Of a stretch of 64,000 nucleotides of DNA, positions 17,997 to 27,072 are shown in pieces. The DNA lies in contig NZ_LKBT01000004.1 in NCBI RefSeq assembly GCF_002699985.1, forward strand, positions 124,001-188,000, read 5' to 3'. The position numbers and the translations under genes were made by a program. The DNA is from Pseudomonas sp. ICMP 561 (GTDB lineage: Bacteria; Pseudomonadota; Gammaproteobacteria; Pseudomonadales; Pseudomonadaceae). How positions within the stretch are numbered: the stretch's first letter is position 1; the number at the start of each line of letters is the position of its first letter. The notes under the pieces were generated by a model that did no database searches, was not told where the DNA came from, and saw only the letters and a program-made list of their open reading frames with translations.

Positions 17997-18722
17997 TCAG
18001 ATCACCTTAACGGCACGACCGATGAACTGGATCGGACCGGTTGGCTTGCCGATCGGCGAGCCGGTGGCCTGTTCCAGCGTTAGCTCGAACAGTTGGTTGG
18101 GCTGCAACGGCGGCAGTTTATCCAGGGGCACTTGCAGGGTTTGCCCCGGCTTGACCAATCCCAGAGACACGGGACCTTGCCAGTCGTCGCCCTTGGTCCA
18201 GAACTCCAGTGCCTTGTCGGCAGGTACTTCGGTAACGCTCAGAGGGATGAGCTGGATGTCTTGTGAATTACTGGTTTGAACCACCCAGCCCGGTGCTTTA
18301 TCCTGCGGCGCGACCAGCACCACCAGATAAGACGGCGATGGAGTCGTGCGTGATTGAGTGAGCAAGGTCATGCCCAACACCAGCGACGCCGCAAGGCCGG
18401 CACCGGCCAGGCCGCGCCAGATCGACAGGTTGTTCCACCAGCTTTGTACGTCGCGTTTTGAGGTTTTCTGTGGTGCAAGCAGATCATCCAGGCTGCGCTC
18501 GATCCTCGCCCACAGATGCGCTGGCGGGTTTTGCGGTTGCACCATGTCTGTCAGCGGCAGCAGACGTTCTTCCCACCCATCGACCGCGGCCCGCAAGGCT
18601 GGCTCGCTGGGCAGTCGACGTTCTACTTCAATTCGTTCCTGGGCAGACAAAGTGCCCAGTACATATTCGCCCGCTAACTCATTAAGCGGTTTTTGGGTTT
18701 CAGTGCCCGAGCTGTTGCTCAT
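17997..18722 (-). CDS. Anti-sigma factor, RskA-like
   Basis: A 241-residue single-pass membrane protein. The cytoplasmic N-terminus (LNELAGEYVLGTLSAQERIEVERRL) is a helical sigma-binding region. One membrane segment follows (LAGAGLAASLVLGMTLLTQ, about residues 105-125), then a periplasmic domain of the RskA C-terminal type with LEFWTKGDDWQGPVSLG. Its start overlaps the stop of the sigma gene by four bases (ATGA), the usual arrangement of an ECF sigma with its own anti-sigma. The inducing signal is unknown. Confidence 0.87.
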   Translation of the reverse strand: MSNSSGTETQKPLNELAGEYVLGTLSAQERIEVERRLPSEPALRAAVDGWEERLLPLTDMVQPQNPPAHLWARIERSLDDLLAPQKTSKRDVQSWWNNLSIWRGLAGAGLAASLVLGMTLLTQSRTTPSPSYLVVLVAPQDKAPGWVVQTSNSQDIQLIPLSVTEVPADKALEFWTKGDDWQGPVSLGLVKPGQTLQVPLDKLPPLQPNQLFELTLEQATGSPIGKPTGPIQFIGRAVKVI

Positions 18723-19312
18723 CCGATGCACTCCCGTAATGCATTCAGGCTGCGCTTGATCCAGGCTTTTACAGTGCCGAGAGGCGCGCCGATTTTTTGT
18801 GCAATCTCTTGATGTGAATAGCCGTCCACGTAAGCGTGGAACACGCAGTTGCGACGCACCGGTTCAAGCTGCTCCAGGCAGAATTCGATCCGCCCCGGAT
18901 TCACCCGCCAGTCAAAACTGTCCACCGTTTCGTTCCAGCCTTCCAGCGTCGCCTGGGCTTCGCCATGTTCGTCTTCATCGTCGCTCTGCACCTCGCGGGC
19001 ATTGTTACGAATGGCGTTCAAGGCCAGATGCCGGGTGATGCTGAATATCCAGCCACGGGCCGAGCCTCGGGTCTTGTCGAAGCTTGCTGCCCCGGTCCAG
19101 ACCTTGATGAAGGCGTCGTGCACGATGTCCTGAGCCAGCGCGCTGTCGCGTACCAAACGTTGCGCCACACCGAGCAAACGAGGGCTCTCCTGAGCATACA
19201 GCCGCTCAAGCGCCTGCCGGTCGCCACGGGCGCAGGCATCCAGTGCTGCTTCGTAATCAAACAGGGATTCGTGGGAGGACAATTCAATACGCCGTTTACA
19301 GAGAACTTCCAC
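18719..19312 (-). CDS. ECF-type RNA polymerase sigma factor
   Basis: A 197-residue sigma-70 family factor with region 2 (AQDIVHDAFIKVW..SARGWIFSITRHLALNAIR) and region 4 (HAYVDGYSHQEIAQKIG..GTVKAWIKRSLNAL). Regions 1 and 3 are absent, as in ECF factors. The start is a GTG at 19312 with no strong ribosome site; a later start is possible. It is coupled to the anti-sigma gene and lies 63 bases after the DUF3455 gene on the same strand, which suggests a three-gene unit and makes the exported protein a possible target or sensor. Confidence 0.88.
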   Translation of the reverse strand: MEVLCKRRIELSSHESLFDYEAALDACARGDRQALERLYAQESPRLLGVAQRLVRDSALAQDIVHDAFIKVWTGAASFDKTRGSARGWIFSITRHLALNAIRNNAREVQSDDEDEHGEAQATLEGWNETVDSFDWRVNPGRIEFCLEQLEPVRRNCVFHAYVDGYSHQEIAQKIGAPLGTVKAWIKRSLNALRECIG

Positions 19313-19329
19313 TCCGATTTGAATCGGAG
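19312..19329. promoter_or_regulatory. Short perfect dyad before the sigma gene
   Basis: CTCCGATT-TG-AATCGGAG is an 18-base dyad with 8-base perfect arms, starting at the sigma gene's proposed GTG. It could be an operator or a weak hairpin affecting translation. No function can be assigned from sequence. Confidence 0.4.
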
Positions 19330-19375
19330 CACCCGCGCAGGAGCATAGACCAGTTCCTGCGCAGGCTCGCGCTAA

Positions 19376-19909
19376 TTACTTGGCAGACCAGAAGATATAG
19401 TCGGCTTGATACTTAACGATTTCCTTCGCGCCCTTGTTGCTCTCGGCACAGGCTTTGGCTGGCGCTACGCCGCCTTTGAGCGCGGTACGCTGAATGTAAG
19501 CAACGCCGGTCATTGCGCCTTTGCCTTCAGCCGGGTTGGCTTTGACCAACTGGTACGGCAGGTTGCCAGCGCTGGATGGGGCCACGGCGAGCTGAGTACC
19601 GGTCACTTTCGAACCGTCTTTGGCTTCCCAGGTGGCTGGCGGGCCGTAGTAAGTGCCGACTTGCTTGCCGCTGCGATCATTGAGCACGGCTTTAGGACCC
19701 ACGAATGCCCATTCCATGCCTTCGGCAGCATTGGCTTTGGCGCGGCACTCGTAAGTGATCTCGCCGACACCGGTGGTTTCCATGCTGACTTTGAAGCCAT
19801 CTGGAACCCGCACGGTTTCCGGCAGGTTGCTTTGAGCGAAGGCAGAGGGCGCCAGGCAAGTGAAAGCCAGTGCAGCACCAGTCAGGCAGAGCAAGCGTTT
19901 TGCGTTCAT
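19376..19909 (-). CDS. DUF3455 exported protein
   Basis: A 177-residue protein with a clear Sec signal peptide (MNAKRLLCLTGAALAFTCLA, cleavage after SAFA). The mature part has DUF3455 features: ITYECRAKA near the start, EWAFVGPKAVL, YYGPPATWEAKDGS and the late AKACAESNKGAKEIVKYQADYIFW. The family is common in proteobacteria and often sits next to sigma/anti-sigma pairs as here; its role is unknown. Start chosen at the ATG that begins the signal peptide. Confidence 0.85.
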   Translation of the reverse strand: MNAKRLLCLTGAALAFTCLAPSAFAQSNLPETVRVPDGFKVSMETTGVGEITYECRAKANAAEGMEWAFVGPKAVLNDRSGKQVGTYYGPPATWEAKDGSKVTGTQLAVAPSSAGNLPYQLVKANPAEGKGAMTGVAYIQRTALKGGVAPAKACAESNKGAKEIVKYQADYIFWSAK

Positions 19910-20013
19910 GCAGACATCTCCAGTTTTGGGTTTTCGCTTAACAGCCAAACCGGCTGCTTATCTGTACTACCCGCGAGAAACCCATCTGGATGCAGCGATT
20001 TGAAAATAAATTT

Positions 20014-21192
20014 TCAGCCCTTGCTGATTCGGCTGCGCAGCAGGATCACGCCAGCGATTGCCGCCAACCCTGAGCCCATCAATACGCCGACCTTCACTTC
20101 GTCGATCAGGTGCGCAGAGCCTGGGAATGCGAGGTTGCCGATAAACAAACTCATGGTGAAACCGATGCCGCAGAGGATTGCTACGCCATACAACTGCACC
20201 CAGTTGCTGCCTTCGGGAAGCGTTGCCAGACCGGCGCGGATGGCCAAAACGGCGGCAAGGAACACACCAATCTGCTTGCCGACGAACAAGCCCAGGGCAA
20301 CACCCAGTGGCACGGGATCGATCAGGTTTTGCAGGGAAATCCCCGACAACGACACCCCTGCATTGGCAAAGCCGAATATAGGCACGATGGCGAACGCTAC
20401 CCAGTAATGCAGCTTCTCTTCGAGGAACAGCAGTGGCGAGCGGGACTCCTCTTCAGGCTTGCCCAGCGGAATACACAGCGCCAGAGCGACACCGGCCAAC
20501 GTCGCGTGAACGCCCGATTGCAGAACGAAGAACCACAGAGCCGCACCCAGCAGCAAGTACGGCGACAGGCGACGCACGCGCAGGCGATTCATTACGATCA
20601 GAACGGCGAGTGTGGCGAATGAGGCGAGTAGCATCGGCATGTTCAGGCCGCTGCTGTAGAAGAAGGCGATGATGGTGACGGCGCCCAGATCGTCGAGGAT
20701 CGCCAGCGCGGCGAGAAAGACTTTCAGGGAAGTGGGCACGCGTTTGCCTAGCAGTGACAGCACGCCCAGCGCGAATGCAATGTCGGTAGCAGCGGGGATC
20801 GCCCAGCCGCTCATGGTTTCCTGGTTCCCCCAATTGACTGCGATGTAGATCAGCGCTGGCACCAGCATGCCGCCGGCTGCCGCAAAGCCGGGCAGGGCGC
20901 GTTGGCCCCAGGTGGCCAGGCCGCCCGCGAGGACTTCACGTTTGATTTCCAGGCCGACCATCAGGAAGAAGATCGCCATCAGTCCGTCGTTGATCCACAA
21001 CTCCACGGACAGCCCCAGCCACACGCTGTGCAGTGCTGCGAAATAGCCAGCGGACAGGCCTGAGTTGGCGACGATCAGTGCAGCCAGCGCCGCACCCATC
21101 AAGACAATGCCGCCAGCCGATTCCGAGGCCAGAAAGCTGGCGAGAATGGCGATGGCTCTTGGGGTTTCTTTTTTGGTGTTATCGGCAGTCAT
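20014..21192 (-). CDS. nhaA: Na+/H+ antiporter NhaA
   Basis: A 392-residue inner-membrane antiporter that expels sodium in exchange for protons, important for pH and salt homeostasis. About twelve membrane segments are visible. The transport aspartates appear in [10 protein letters not shown] (equivalent of E. coli Asp133) and in [10 protein letters not shown] (Asp163/Asp164). The N-terminal [14 protein letters not shown] is typical. Start: the ATG at 21192 gives the usual NhaA length; an upstream TTG at 21231 would add 13 unconserved residues. Monocistronic by layout, with a REP upstream. Confidence 0.95.
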   Translation of the reverse strand: MTADNTKKETPRAIAILASFLASESAGGIVLMGAALAALIVANSGLSAGYFAALHSVWLGLSVELWINDGLMAIFFLMVGLEIKREVLAGGLATWGQRALPGFAAAGGMLVPALIYIAVNWGNQETMSGWAIPAATDIAFALGVLSLLGKRVPTSLKVFLAALAILDDLGAVTIIAFFYSSGLNMPMLLASFATLAVLIVMNRLRVRRLSPYLLLGAALWFFVLQSGVHATLAGVALALCIPLGKPEEESRSPLLFLEEKLHYWVAFAIVPIFGFANAGVSLSGISLQNLIDPVPLGVALGLFVGKQIGVFLAAVLAIRAGLATLPEGSNWVQLYGVAILCGIGFTMSLFIGNLAFPGSAHLIDEVKVGVLMGSGLAAIAGVILLRSRISKG

Positions 21193-21232
21193 TGGCGGTG
21201 GGGGCGTCCTTGGAGTAGCGCTGGCGTTCAAT

Positions 21233-21323
21233 CTGTAGGAGTGAGCTTGCTCGCGATTGCATTAGATCAGGCGATTCGGTGGCGGCTGACATACCGCAAT
21301 CGCGAGCAAGCTCACTCCTACAG
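21233..21323. repeat. REP-type inverted repeat
   Basis: Arms ctgtaggagtgagcttgctc and gagcaagctcactcctacag, between hutD and nhaA. Nearly identical to 17700-17790 in the arms but with a different loop. Confidence 0.88.
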
Positions 21324-21336
21324 GGACGCGTTAAGT

Positions 21337-21930
21337 TTAGATTTTAGTTAGCTCAATCAAACAACACCGGCTGGCGCGCGGGGCGTACAGCACCACTTCC
21401 AGCAATTCACCTGCCGCGTTATCCAGCTGCAGGCAATCATGCTTTTCCAGCAACTGCGGCGGATGCTCGGCCAGGTTCGCGGCCATCTGCTCTGCGGCGC
21501 TGAACAGCAACAGCGTAGACGCCGAACTGAACAGGCGTTGCGGTTTGAGTACATCGACCCACTGCAAACTGACCCGATAACGGTCCGGCGAGTAGATCAG
21601 GTTGAAATCGCGAATCGCACCCTCAAGCAATGTGCAACTGACCTGGCTGTCGCCGCTGAATGCGAAGGGATCGCCGGGCAGCAGTGGCTCGGTCGTTTTG
21701 CCGTCGATATCCAGCGTCATGCCCGCGCCTTGCAGCACTGTGATGATGCGTTGATAGCCAGGAAACAGGGAAAAGCCGCCGGACTGCTCGATATCGGCAA
21801 TCGACAGACGCCAGCCGAAACCTTCCAGCCCTTCGCCCGCATCCCGGGTCACTTCTTCAGTGCTGCCGCCGCCGTTTTTCCAGGGCATGCGCGGGTAGTC
21901 AGCGGCGCGCAAAACAGTCAGTTGGCTCAT
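21337..21930 (-). CDS. hutD: HutD family protein
   Basis: A 197-residue protein of the HutD/Ves family with a cupin-like fold. The start region LRAADYPRMPWKNGGGSTEEVTRD and the segment GFGWRLSIADIEQSGGFSLFPGYQRIITVLQG are the family hallmarks. In P. fluorescens HutD is reported to set an upper limit on hut expression and to matter for fitness on histidine; the biochemical activity is not established. Its ATG overlaps the hutC stop (ATGA), so the pair is translationally coupled. Confidence 0.92.
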   Translation of the reverse strand: MSQLTVLRAADYPRMPWKNGGGSTEEVTRDAGEGLEGFGWRLSIADIEQSGGFSLFPGYQRIITVLQGAGMTLDIDGKTTEPLLPGDPFAFSGDSQVSCTLLEGAIRDFNLIYSPDRYRVSLQWVDVLKPQRLFSSASTLLLFSAAEQMAANLAEHPPQLLEKHDCLQLDNAAGELLEVVLYAPRASRCCLIELTKI

Positions 21931-22676
21931 TTGCTGAAACGTCCTTCCAGGCGATGACGGGAACCGGGGTGGATCAGGCGCGCGGCGGTCACTGGCTGGC
22001 GGCCGGACCACGTGCGGCGGCGGATCAAGAGGCAAGGTTCACCCGGGCTGATCTGCAACAGCTCGCACTCATCAGGCTCGGCCAGAATGGCCTCAACCAC
22101 ATGCTCGCCTTCGGTCAATGGCGCGACTTGCGAAAGATAAGCGTAGGGCGTTTGCTGGGTGAAGTCCTGACTCAAGTAGTCCGGCGCGACCAACGCATTG
22201 ACGTAGCGATCTTCGATTTGCACCGGCAGATCGTTTTCCAGATGCACGATCAACGAATGGAACACCCGCTGACCTTCGCGCATGTCCAGCGCCAGGGCCC
22301 GTTCGGAGCCAGCAGCTTCTTCTTTCAGGAGGATGACCTTGCAGGTGTGACGATGACCCCGCGCTGCGATTTCATCCGCGATATTGTGGACTTCAAACAG
22401 TGCCGACTGACTCTTGGGCTCGGCGACGAAAGTACCAACGCCTTGCATACGCACCAACAGGCCTTCGGCGGTCATTTCACGCAGGGCACGGTTGATGGTC
22501 ATGCGGCTGAAGCCCAGTTGGGTCACCAACTCGCTTTCCGACGGCACGCGGTGATGCGGCGGCCAGTTTCCGCACTGGATCTGCTGGGCGATCATCTGCT
22601 TGACGCGGGCGTACAGCGGGGCCGGACTGTCGCCCATTTGGGCAGCCAATGGAGAAGTGGCAGGCGGAGTCGGCAC
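21927..22676 (-). CDS. hutC: Histidine utilization repressor HutC (GntR family)
   Basis: A GntR/HutC-type regulator: winged helix (PLYARVKQMIAQQIQCGNWPPHHRVPSESELVTQLGFSRMTINRAL) followed by a UTRA ligand domain (YLSQVAPLTEGEHVVEAILA, SPGEPCLLIRRRTWS). It represses hut genes until urocanate binds. The chosen GTG start (22676) has AAGGA nine bases upstream and gives 249 residues; a start at 22742 would add 22 residues, and the ATG inside MGDSPAPLYA is also possible. It is divergent from hutF, and an operator-like TGTATATACA lies between them, allowing HutC to control both. Confidence 0.93.
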   Translation of the reverse strand: MPTPPATSPLAAQMGDSPAPLYARVKQMIAQQIQCGNWPPHHRVPSESELVTQLGFSRMTINRALREMTAEGLLVRMQGVGTFVAEPKSQSALFEVHNIADEIAARGHRHTCKVILLKEEAAGSERALALDMREGQRVFHSLIVHLENDLPVQIEDRYVNALVAPDYLSQDFTQQTPYAYLSQVAPLTEGEHVVEAILAEPDECELLQISPGEPCLLIRRRTWSGRQPVTAARLIHPGSRHRLEGRFSK

Positions 22677-22797
22677 TGAGGGCAATCCTTTTCGAAGGTA
22701 ATTCAGGTGCAGGTCGGCGCTGATCTTGCAGCGCCTGGACATTAATAACGTGTGTTTACGCTACCCATTAACCTGTTCGGCGACAAGCTTGCCGGAG

Positions 22798-22835
22798 TTT
22801 ACCGAGCGTGCAAACGTCTGTATATGTATATACAA
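22798..22835 (+). promoter_or_regulatory. hutF promoter with HutC operator
   Basis: Candidate sigma-70 promoter TTTACC (22798-22803), 17-base spacer, TATATG (22821-22826). The perfect dyad TGTATATACA (22825-22834) overlaps the -10. The half-site TGTA..TACA is shared with the site before hutU. HutC binding here would block hutF. The call is by pattern only. Confidence 0.7.
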
Positions 22836-22860
22836 ATCACTTTTCGAGGGATGCAAAGCT

Positions 22861-24225
22861 ATGTCCGCCTTCTTTGCCGAGCGTGCATTGTTGCCTGATG
22901 GCTGGGCCAATAATGTTCGCATTGAGGTCAGCGCCGCTGGCGTGATCACTCATATCGCCACGGAGGCTGATGCTTCAGGTGCGGAGTCGCTCAAAGGGCC
23001 GCTACTGCCAGGCATGCCGAATCTGCATTCTCACGCATTCCAGCGGGCGATGGCCGGGCTGGCGGAAGTCGCAGGCAACCCCAATGACAGCTTCTGGACC
23101 TGGCGGGATTTGATGTACCGCCTGGTTGGAAAGATTAGCCCACAGCAATTGGGTGTCATTGCCCGTCAGTTGTACATCGAAATGCTCAAGGGCGGTTTTA
23201 CCTCGGTTGCCGAATTTCATTACGTGCATCAAGACACCTCCGGCAAGCCTTACGCAGACCCGGCGGAACTGGCGCTGCAAATCAGTCAGGCGGCGAGTTC
23301 TGCCGGAATAGGACTGACGCTGTTGCCAGTGCTCTACAGTCACTCCGGTTTTGGCGGGCAAGCGCCTAACGAGGGTCAGCGACGGTTTATCCACAGCACT
23401 GACAGCTACCTTGATTTGCAGGTCCGTTTGCAAGCTGTACTGCGTGAGCAGTCAGCGCAGCAATTGGGCCTTTGTTTTCACTCGCTGCGTGCGGTAACGC
23501 CTGAGCAGATCAGCACTGTGCTGGCCGCTAGCGACCCGCATTGTCCGGTGCACATTCACATCGCCGAGCAGCAAAAGGAAGTCGACGACTGCATGAGCTG
23601 GAGCGGCCGTCGGCCAGTGCAATGGCTGTACGAAAACGCCCCGGTGGATGAGCGCTGGTGTCTGGTGCACGCCACTCATGTGCAACCTGATGAAGTGGCG
23701 CTCATGGCGCAAAGCGGGGCGGTCGCGGGGTTGTGCCTGACCACCGAGGCGAATCTGGGCGACGGGATTTTTCCGGCGGTGGACTACATCGCTCAAGGCG
23801 GGCGCTGGGGAATCGGTTCAGACAGCCATGTCTCGTTGAGCGTCGTCGAAGAGTTGCGCTGGCTGGAATACGGTCAGCGGCTGCGGGATCAACGTCGCAA
23901 TCGCTTGTATCGCAGCGATCAGCCGATGGTCGGCAGAACGTTGTTTGATGCAGCGCTGGTCGGCGGGGCTCAGGCGTTGGGGCAACCGATTGGCCGGCTG
24001 GAAGTGGGGCTGCGGGCGGACTGGCTGGTGCTGGACGGTAATGATCCGTACATCGCTACGGCGTCCGGCGACGGGATTCTTAACCGTTGGTTATTCGCAG
24101 GCAGCGATCGGCAGATTCGCGACGTGATGGTCAACGGCAAGTGGGTGGTACGCGAAGGGCGTCATGCCGGGGAAGAGCAGAGCAATCGGGAGTTTGCGCA
24201 GGTGCTGCGGGAGTTGTTGGGGTGA
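22861..24225 (+). CDS. hutF: Formimidoylglutamate deiminase HutF
   Basis: A 454-residue amidohydrolase that deiminates N-formiminoglutamate to N-formylglutamate and ammonia, which HutG then cleaves. The metal motif NLHSHAFQRAMAGL lies at about residues 56-70. The metal and substrate region includes HIHIAEQQKEV and CLVHATH, and the distal aspartate is in GIGSDSHVSLSVVEELRWLEYGQR. The ATG at 22861 is preceded by GAGGG. An earlier in-frame ATG would put the operator inside the gene. Presence of hutF with hutG defines the five-step histidine pathway. Confidence 0.95.
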   Translation: MSAFFAERALLPDGWANNVRIEVSAAGVITHIATEADASGAESLKGPLLPGMPNLHSHAFQRAMAGLAEVAGNPNDSFWTWRDLMYRLVGKISPQQLGVIARQLYIEMLKGGFTSVAEFHYVHQDTSGKPYADPAELALQISQAASSAGIGLTLLPVLYSHSGFGGQAPNEGQRRFIHSTDSYLDLQVRLQAVLREQSAQQLGLCFHSLRAVTPEQISTVLAASDPHCPVHIHIAEQQKEVDDCMSWSGRRPVQWLYENAPVDERWCLVHATHVQPDEVALMAQSGAVAGLCLTTEANLGDGIFPAVDYIAQGGRWGIGSDSHVSLSVVEELRWLEYGQRLRDQRRNRLYRSDQPMVGRTLFDAALVGGAQALGQPIGRLEVGLRADWLVLDGNDPYIATASGDGILNRWLFAGSDRQIRDVMVNGKWVVREGRHAGEEQSNREFAQVLRELLG

Positions 24226-24297
24226 ATACTCTTCACTTCCATCGAGCAAAACGCATTCCTCTGAATTGAAAAGCGTTCCCACAGGTCATGCGCAATA

Positions 24298-24391
24298 CCG
24301 TAGGACTGGCTTTAGCCGGGAGGGCGTCGGAGCATTCACCAAACTTCCTTCGCCATAAATACCGATCTCCCGGCTAAAGCCGGTCCTACGG
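24298..24391. repeat. REP-type inverted repeat
   Basis: Arms ccgtaggactggctttagcc and ggctaaagccggtcctacgg between the convergent hutF and lipocalin genes. A hairpin between convergent genes can serve as a shared transcription end. Confidence 0.87.
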
Positions 24392-24441
24392 GGTTGCAGG
24401 CACCATAAAATTCCCCAAAGGGTCTTGTCTGTGCCGTGCGT

Positions 24442-25011
24442 CTACTTCCCGATCTTCGAGTCTTCAACCCGCCAAACCAGCTTGGTGGTGTCGTACCCCT
24501 GCTGTTGGGCCTGGCTGAGCAGATGCTCTTTCACGTCCTTCGATATCGTTGGCGTGCGTGACAGCAGCCACAGGTATTTGCGGTCCGGGTTGCCCACGAC
24601 AGCGGTCTTGTAACCGTCACCGATGTAGAGCACCCAGTAGTCGCCTTTGGCTACGCCGGGCAGCAAGCGGGAAAACCAGTTATCAAACTCCACCCACAAC
24701 TTGTCGGTTTTACCCGGCACTTGCGGTGTCGCCGTGCCTGTTGCTTCCTGCCACTCGCCTTCGATCGTCCGGCAGCGGTTGGTCACGCCAACGTTGCCAT
24801 CATCCTTGAGGGCGTAATGCGCTTCGGATTGTGCGCACTTGCGCTGGAAGAACATCGGCAAGCGGGCAATTTCGTACCAGGTGCCCTGATATTGCTTGAG
24901 GTCGACATTGCCAACCGTTTTAGGCTCGAGGTTTTCAGCAGAGTGCGCGAAACCGATTGCGAGAAAGCTGGCCATTAGCACCAGACTAAAACGCACAAGT
25001 AATTTGATCAT
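24442..25011 (-). CDS. Lipocalin family protein (Blc-like)
   Basis: A 189-residue bacterial lipocalin. The N-terminus is a Sec signal (MIKLLVRFSLVLMASFLAIG..AHSA) without a lipobox cysteine, so unlike E. coli Blc it is probably soluble in the periplasm. The GxW motif is YQGTWYEIARLP. FVGNPDRKYLWLLSRTP-like sequence (VVGNPDRKYLWLLSRTP) marks the second conserved lipocalin block. Lipocalins of this class bind lysophospholipids or fatty acids in the envelope. It starts 3 bases after the small lipoprotein gene, so the two form an operon. Confidence 0.9.
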   Translation of the reverse strand: MIKLLVRFSLVLMASFLAIGFAHSAENLEPKTVGNVDLKQYQGTWYEIARLPMFFQRKCAQSEAHYALKDDGNVGVTNRCRTIEGEWQEATGTATPQVPGKTDKLWVEFDNWFSRLLPGVAKGDYWVLYIGDGYKTAVVGNPDRKYLWLLSRTPTISKDVKEHLLSQAQQQGYDTTKLVWRVEDSKIGK

Positions 25012-25014
25012 CTG

Positions 25015-25269
25015 TTATTTCAAGCCCTGACCCGAGAAAAGCACAACCTTGTCGGCGGCATACTGCACGCTGATGAAACTGGTCTGATCGCCCCACGTGC
25101 AACTGGACATACCCAGCGCGCCGGAGCATTCAGTCGGGCTGCCCAGCAGTTGTTCAACTTCCGCCTTGGGCATGCCTGCAGACAGTTTCGAGTAATTTTC
25201 CTGATTAACCTTGCTACATGCGGCCAGCAGCACGCAAAACGACAACAACGCTAGAGAGCGCAGAGACAT
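25015..25269 (-). CDS. Small lipoprotein, BamE/SmpA-like
   Basis: An 84-residue lipoprotein: signal MSLRSLALLSFCVLLAAC with the lipobox LAAC (Cys18). The rest, YSKLSAGMPKAEVEQLLGSP..CTWGDQTSFISVQYAADKVV, has the helix-turn pattern and sheet of the small SmpA/OmlA-type or DUF3862 fold, in which a GMsxxEVxxLLG-like motif is usual. Two further cysteines (TECS, SSCTW) may form a disulfide. It is cotranscribed with the lipocalin. The exact role is unknown. Confidence 0.85.
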   Translation of the reverse strand: MSLRSLALLSFCVLLAACSKVNQENYSKLSAGMPKAEVEQLLGSPTECSGALGMSSCTWGDQTSFISVQYAADKVVLFSGQGLK

Positions 25270-25413
25270 GGATGAAGCTCCTGAACGGAAGGGGTAACGC
25301 CGCAGCAAACGGTCGATGGGCAGGTTGCTGGCGTAATACCGAAAGCTTAGAAGAGAAAAGCGGGATCTGGTTCCGTTGCGTGGTAAATCCATTTCATCCA
25401 AGGGACCGGACAT

Positions 25414-25503
25414 TGTTGGAGCGAGGCTTGCCCGCGAAGAAAGATAACGCGGTATATCCGTACTAGTGTGGCCAGGGGTTCGCGGGCAAGCCTCGCTCCA
25501 ACA
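25414..25503. repeat. REP-type inverted repeat
   Basis: Arms tgttggagcgaggcttgccc and gcgggcaagcctcgctccaa between the lipoprotein gene and the DUF924 remnant. Confidence 0.87.
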
Positions 25504-25532
25504 AATATGCTTAAAACCTGGAGCCCGCTCTT

Positions 25533-25640
25533 TCAGAATTCGATTTCTTCAGGCGTTGACGCAATGCCGAGAATTTCGTTGCGGTGCGGGAAGCACCCCA
25601 AGCGGATGATGATTGCCCTTGGCTTTGCCACTTCGGAGGG
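25533..25640 (-). pseudogene. 3' remnant of a DUF924-family gene
   Basis: On the minus strand, in one frame, the sequence reads IIIRLGCFPHRNEILGIAS then TPEEIEF and a stop at 25533-25535. RFGRFPHRN..LGR.STPEE..FL is the conserved C-terminus of DUF924 proteins (about 180-200 residues). Here only the last 30 or so residues are recognisable, and there is no start or body, because fbp begins its 3' end at 25700. It is a remnant left by deletion. Confidence 0.75.
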
Positions 25641-25699
25641 TGATCCGGCAGAGCCGAATCACTATTCCAGCAGTGGGAGCCAAGGGGCAGTCATGAGAG

Positions 25700-26710
25700 T
25701 CAGGCCTTGTGGTACGAGGTCGCGCGCTCAACTTCTTCTTTCGAGCCCAGGAACACAGCAACACGCTGGTGCAGGCCATCCGGCTGGATGTCGAGGATGC
25801 GCTGATGACCGTCAGTGGACGCGCCGCCAGCCTGTTCCACCAGGAACGACATCGGGTTGGCTTCGTACATCAAGCGCAGTTTGCCCGGCTTGGAAGGCTC
25901 GCGGCTGTCACGTGGGTACATGAACAGACCACCACGGGTCAGGATGCGGTGTACATCGCCGACCATTGCGGCAACCCAGCGCATGTTGTAGTTCTTTTTC
26001 AACGGACCGTCTTCGCCGGCCAGCAGTTCGTCAACGTAGCGTTGTACCGGAGCTTCCCAGTGACGCTGGTTGGACATGTTAATCGCGAATTCCTGAGTGG
26101 AGGTCGGGATCTTGATGTCTTCGTGGGTCAGTACGAAACTGCCCATTTCGCGGTCCAGGGTGAAGCCTTTAACGCCGTCGCCCAGGGTCAGCACCAGCAT
26201 GGTCTGTGGGCCATAGATGGCATAGCCGGCGGCGACTTGCTGAGTACCTGGTTGCAGGAAAGCCTTCTCGTTCAGAGGCTCGTTCTGGCTCAGGTATTCG
26301 TTCGGGCAACGCAGTACGGAGAAGATAGTGCCGACCGGAGCGTTGATGTCGATGTTCGAAGAGCCGTCCAGTGGGTCGAAAACCAACAGGTAGGCGCCTT
26401 TCGGGTATTTGCCCGGGATCTGGTAAGCGTTGTCCATTTCTTCGGACGCCATGCCCGCCAGGTGACCGCCCCATTCGTTGGCTTCGAGCAGGATTTCGTT
26501 GGAGATCACGTCGAGCTTCTTCTGCACTTCGCCCTGAACGTTTTCAGTGCCCATGCTGCCGAGCACGCCGCCCAGTGCGCCTTTGGAAACGGCGTGGCTG
26601 ATTTCCTTGCACGCTCGCGCCACCACTTCGATCAGGAAGCGCAGATCGGCAGGAGTGTTGTTGCTGCGGGTCTGCTCAATCAAATAGCGACTCAGGGTAA
26701 CGCGGGACAT
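25700..26710 (-). CDS. fbp: Fructose-1,6-bisphosphatase class I
   Basis: A 336-residue gluconeogenic phosphatase converting fructose 1,6-bisphosphate to fructose 6-phosphate, a key enzyme in Pseudomonas, which grows on acids and amino acids. The metal and substrate site is in [20 protein letters not shown]. Other conserved parts are [29 protein letters not shown] and [20 protein letters not shown]. The ATG at 26710 gives the standard N-terminus [12 protein letters not shown]. Upstream are two REP elements; downstream is the DUF924 remnant. Confidence 0.96.
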   Translation of the reverse strand: MSRVTLSRYLIEQTRSNNTPADLRFLIEVVARACKEISHAVSKGALGGVLGSMGTENVQGEVQKKLDVISNEILLEANEWGGHLAGMASEEMDNAYQIPGKYPKGAYLLVFDPLDGSSNIDINAPVGTIFSVLRCPNEYLSQNEPLNEKAFLQPGTQQVAAGYAIYGPQTMLVLTLGDGVKGFTLDREMGSFVLTHEDIKIPTSTQEFAINMSNQRHWEAPVQRYVDELLAGEDGPLKKNYNMRWVAAMVGDVHRILTRGGLFMYPRDSREPSKPGKLRLMYEANPMSFLVEQAGGASTDGHQRILDIQPDGLHQRVAVFLGSKEEVERATSYHKA

Positions 26711-26919
26711 GGATAGCTCCGAGAATAGGGGGAATAAAAAACCCGCGCAGTTTAACGCGAGTCGAGACGTAATACTGCCCATAAGACTGGGTTAACACCC
26801 ATTGAGTTCACGGGTGGGCGGAGCTTAGGCGGAAAATGCTGAAACGGTGGCTGAAACGAGGTGGTCGCAGAGTGAAGCGCGATCCCCTGTGGGACATTCT
26901 ATAAACTTGCTTTTCATCT

Positions 26920-27049
26920 TGTAGGACCGGCTTTAGCCGGGAGAGCAGTATTCCTGACGAGGAAAACTCTGAGAATGCCCCGACGTCCTCCCGGCTAAAG
27001 CCAGTCCTACGGTTATTCGCGGTCCGTAGGAGCGGCTTTAGCCGCGAGG
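26920..27049. repeat. REP pair plus lone half site before glgP 3' end
   Basis: A full unit (26920-27012, arms gtaggaccggctttagccgg and ccggctaaagccagtcctac) is followed by an unpaired ccgtaggagcggctttagcc (27024-27043) of a different family. The interval 26711-27072 holds no gene. Confidence 0.83.
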
Positions 27050-27072
27050 GCGTCAGAGGTCAGATTTGTACA

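Noticed and set aside
17795-18010. Short plus-strand frame between hutU and the anti-sigma gene
   Set aside because: It overlaps the 3' end of the anti-sigma gene, lacks a ribosome site and resembles no protein.
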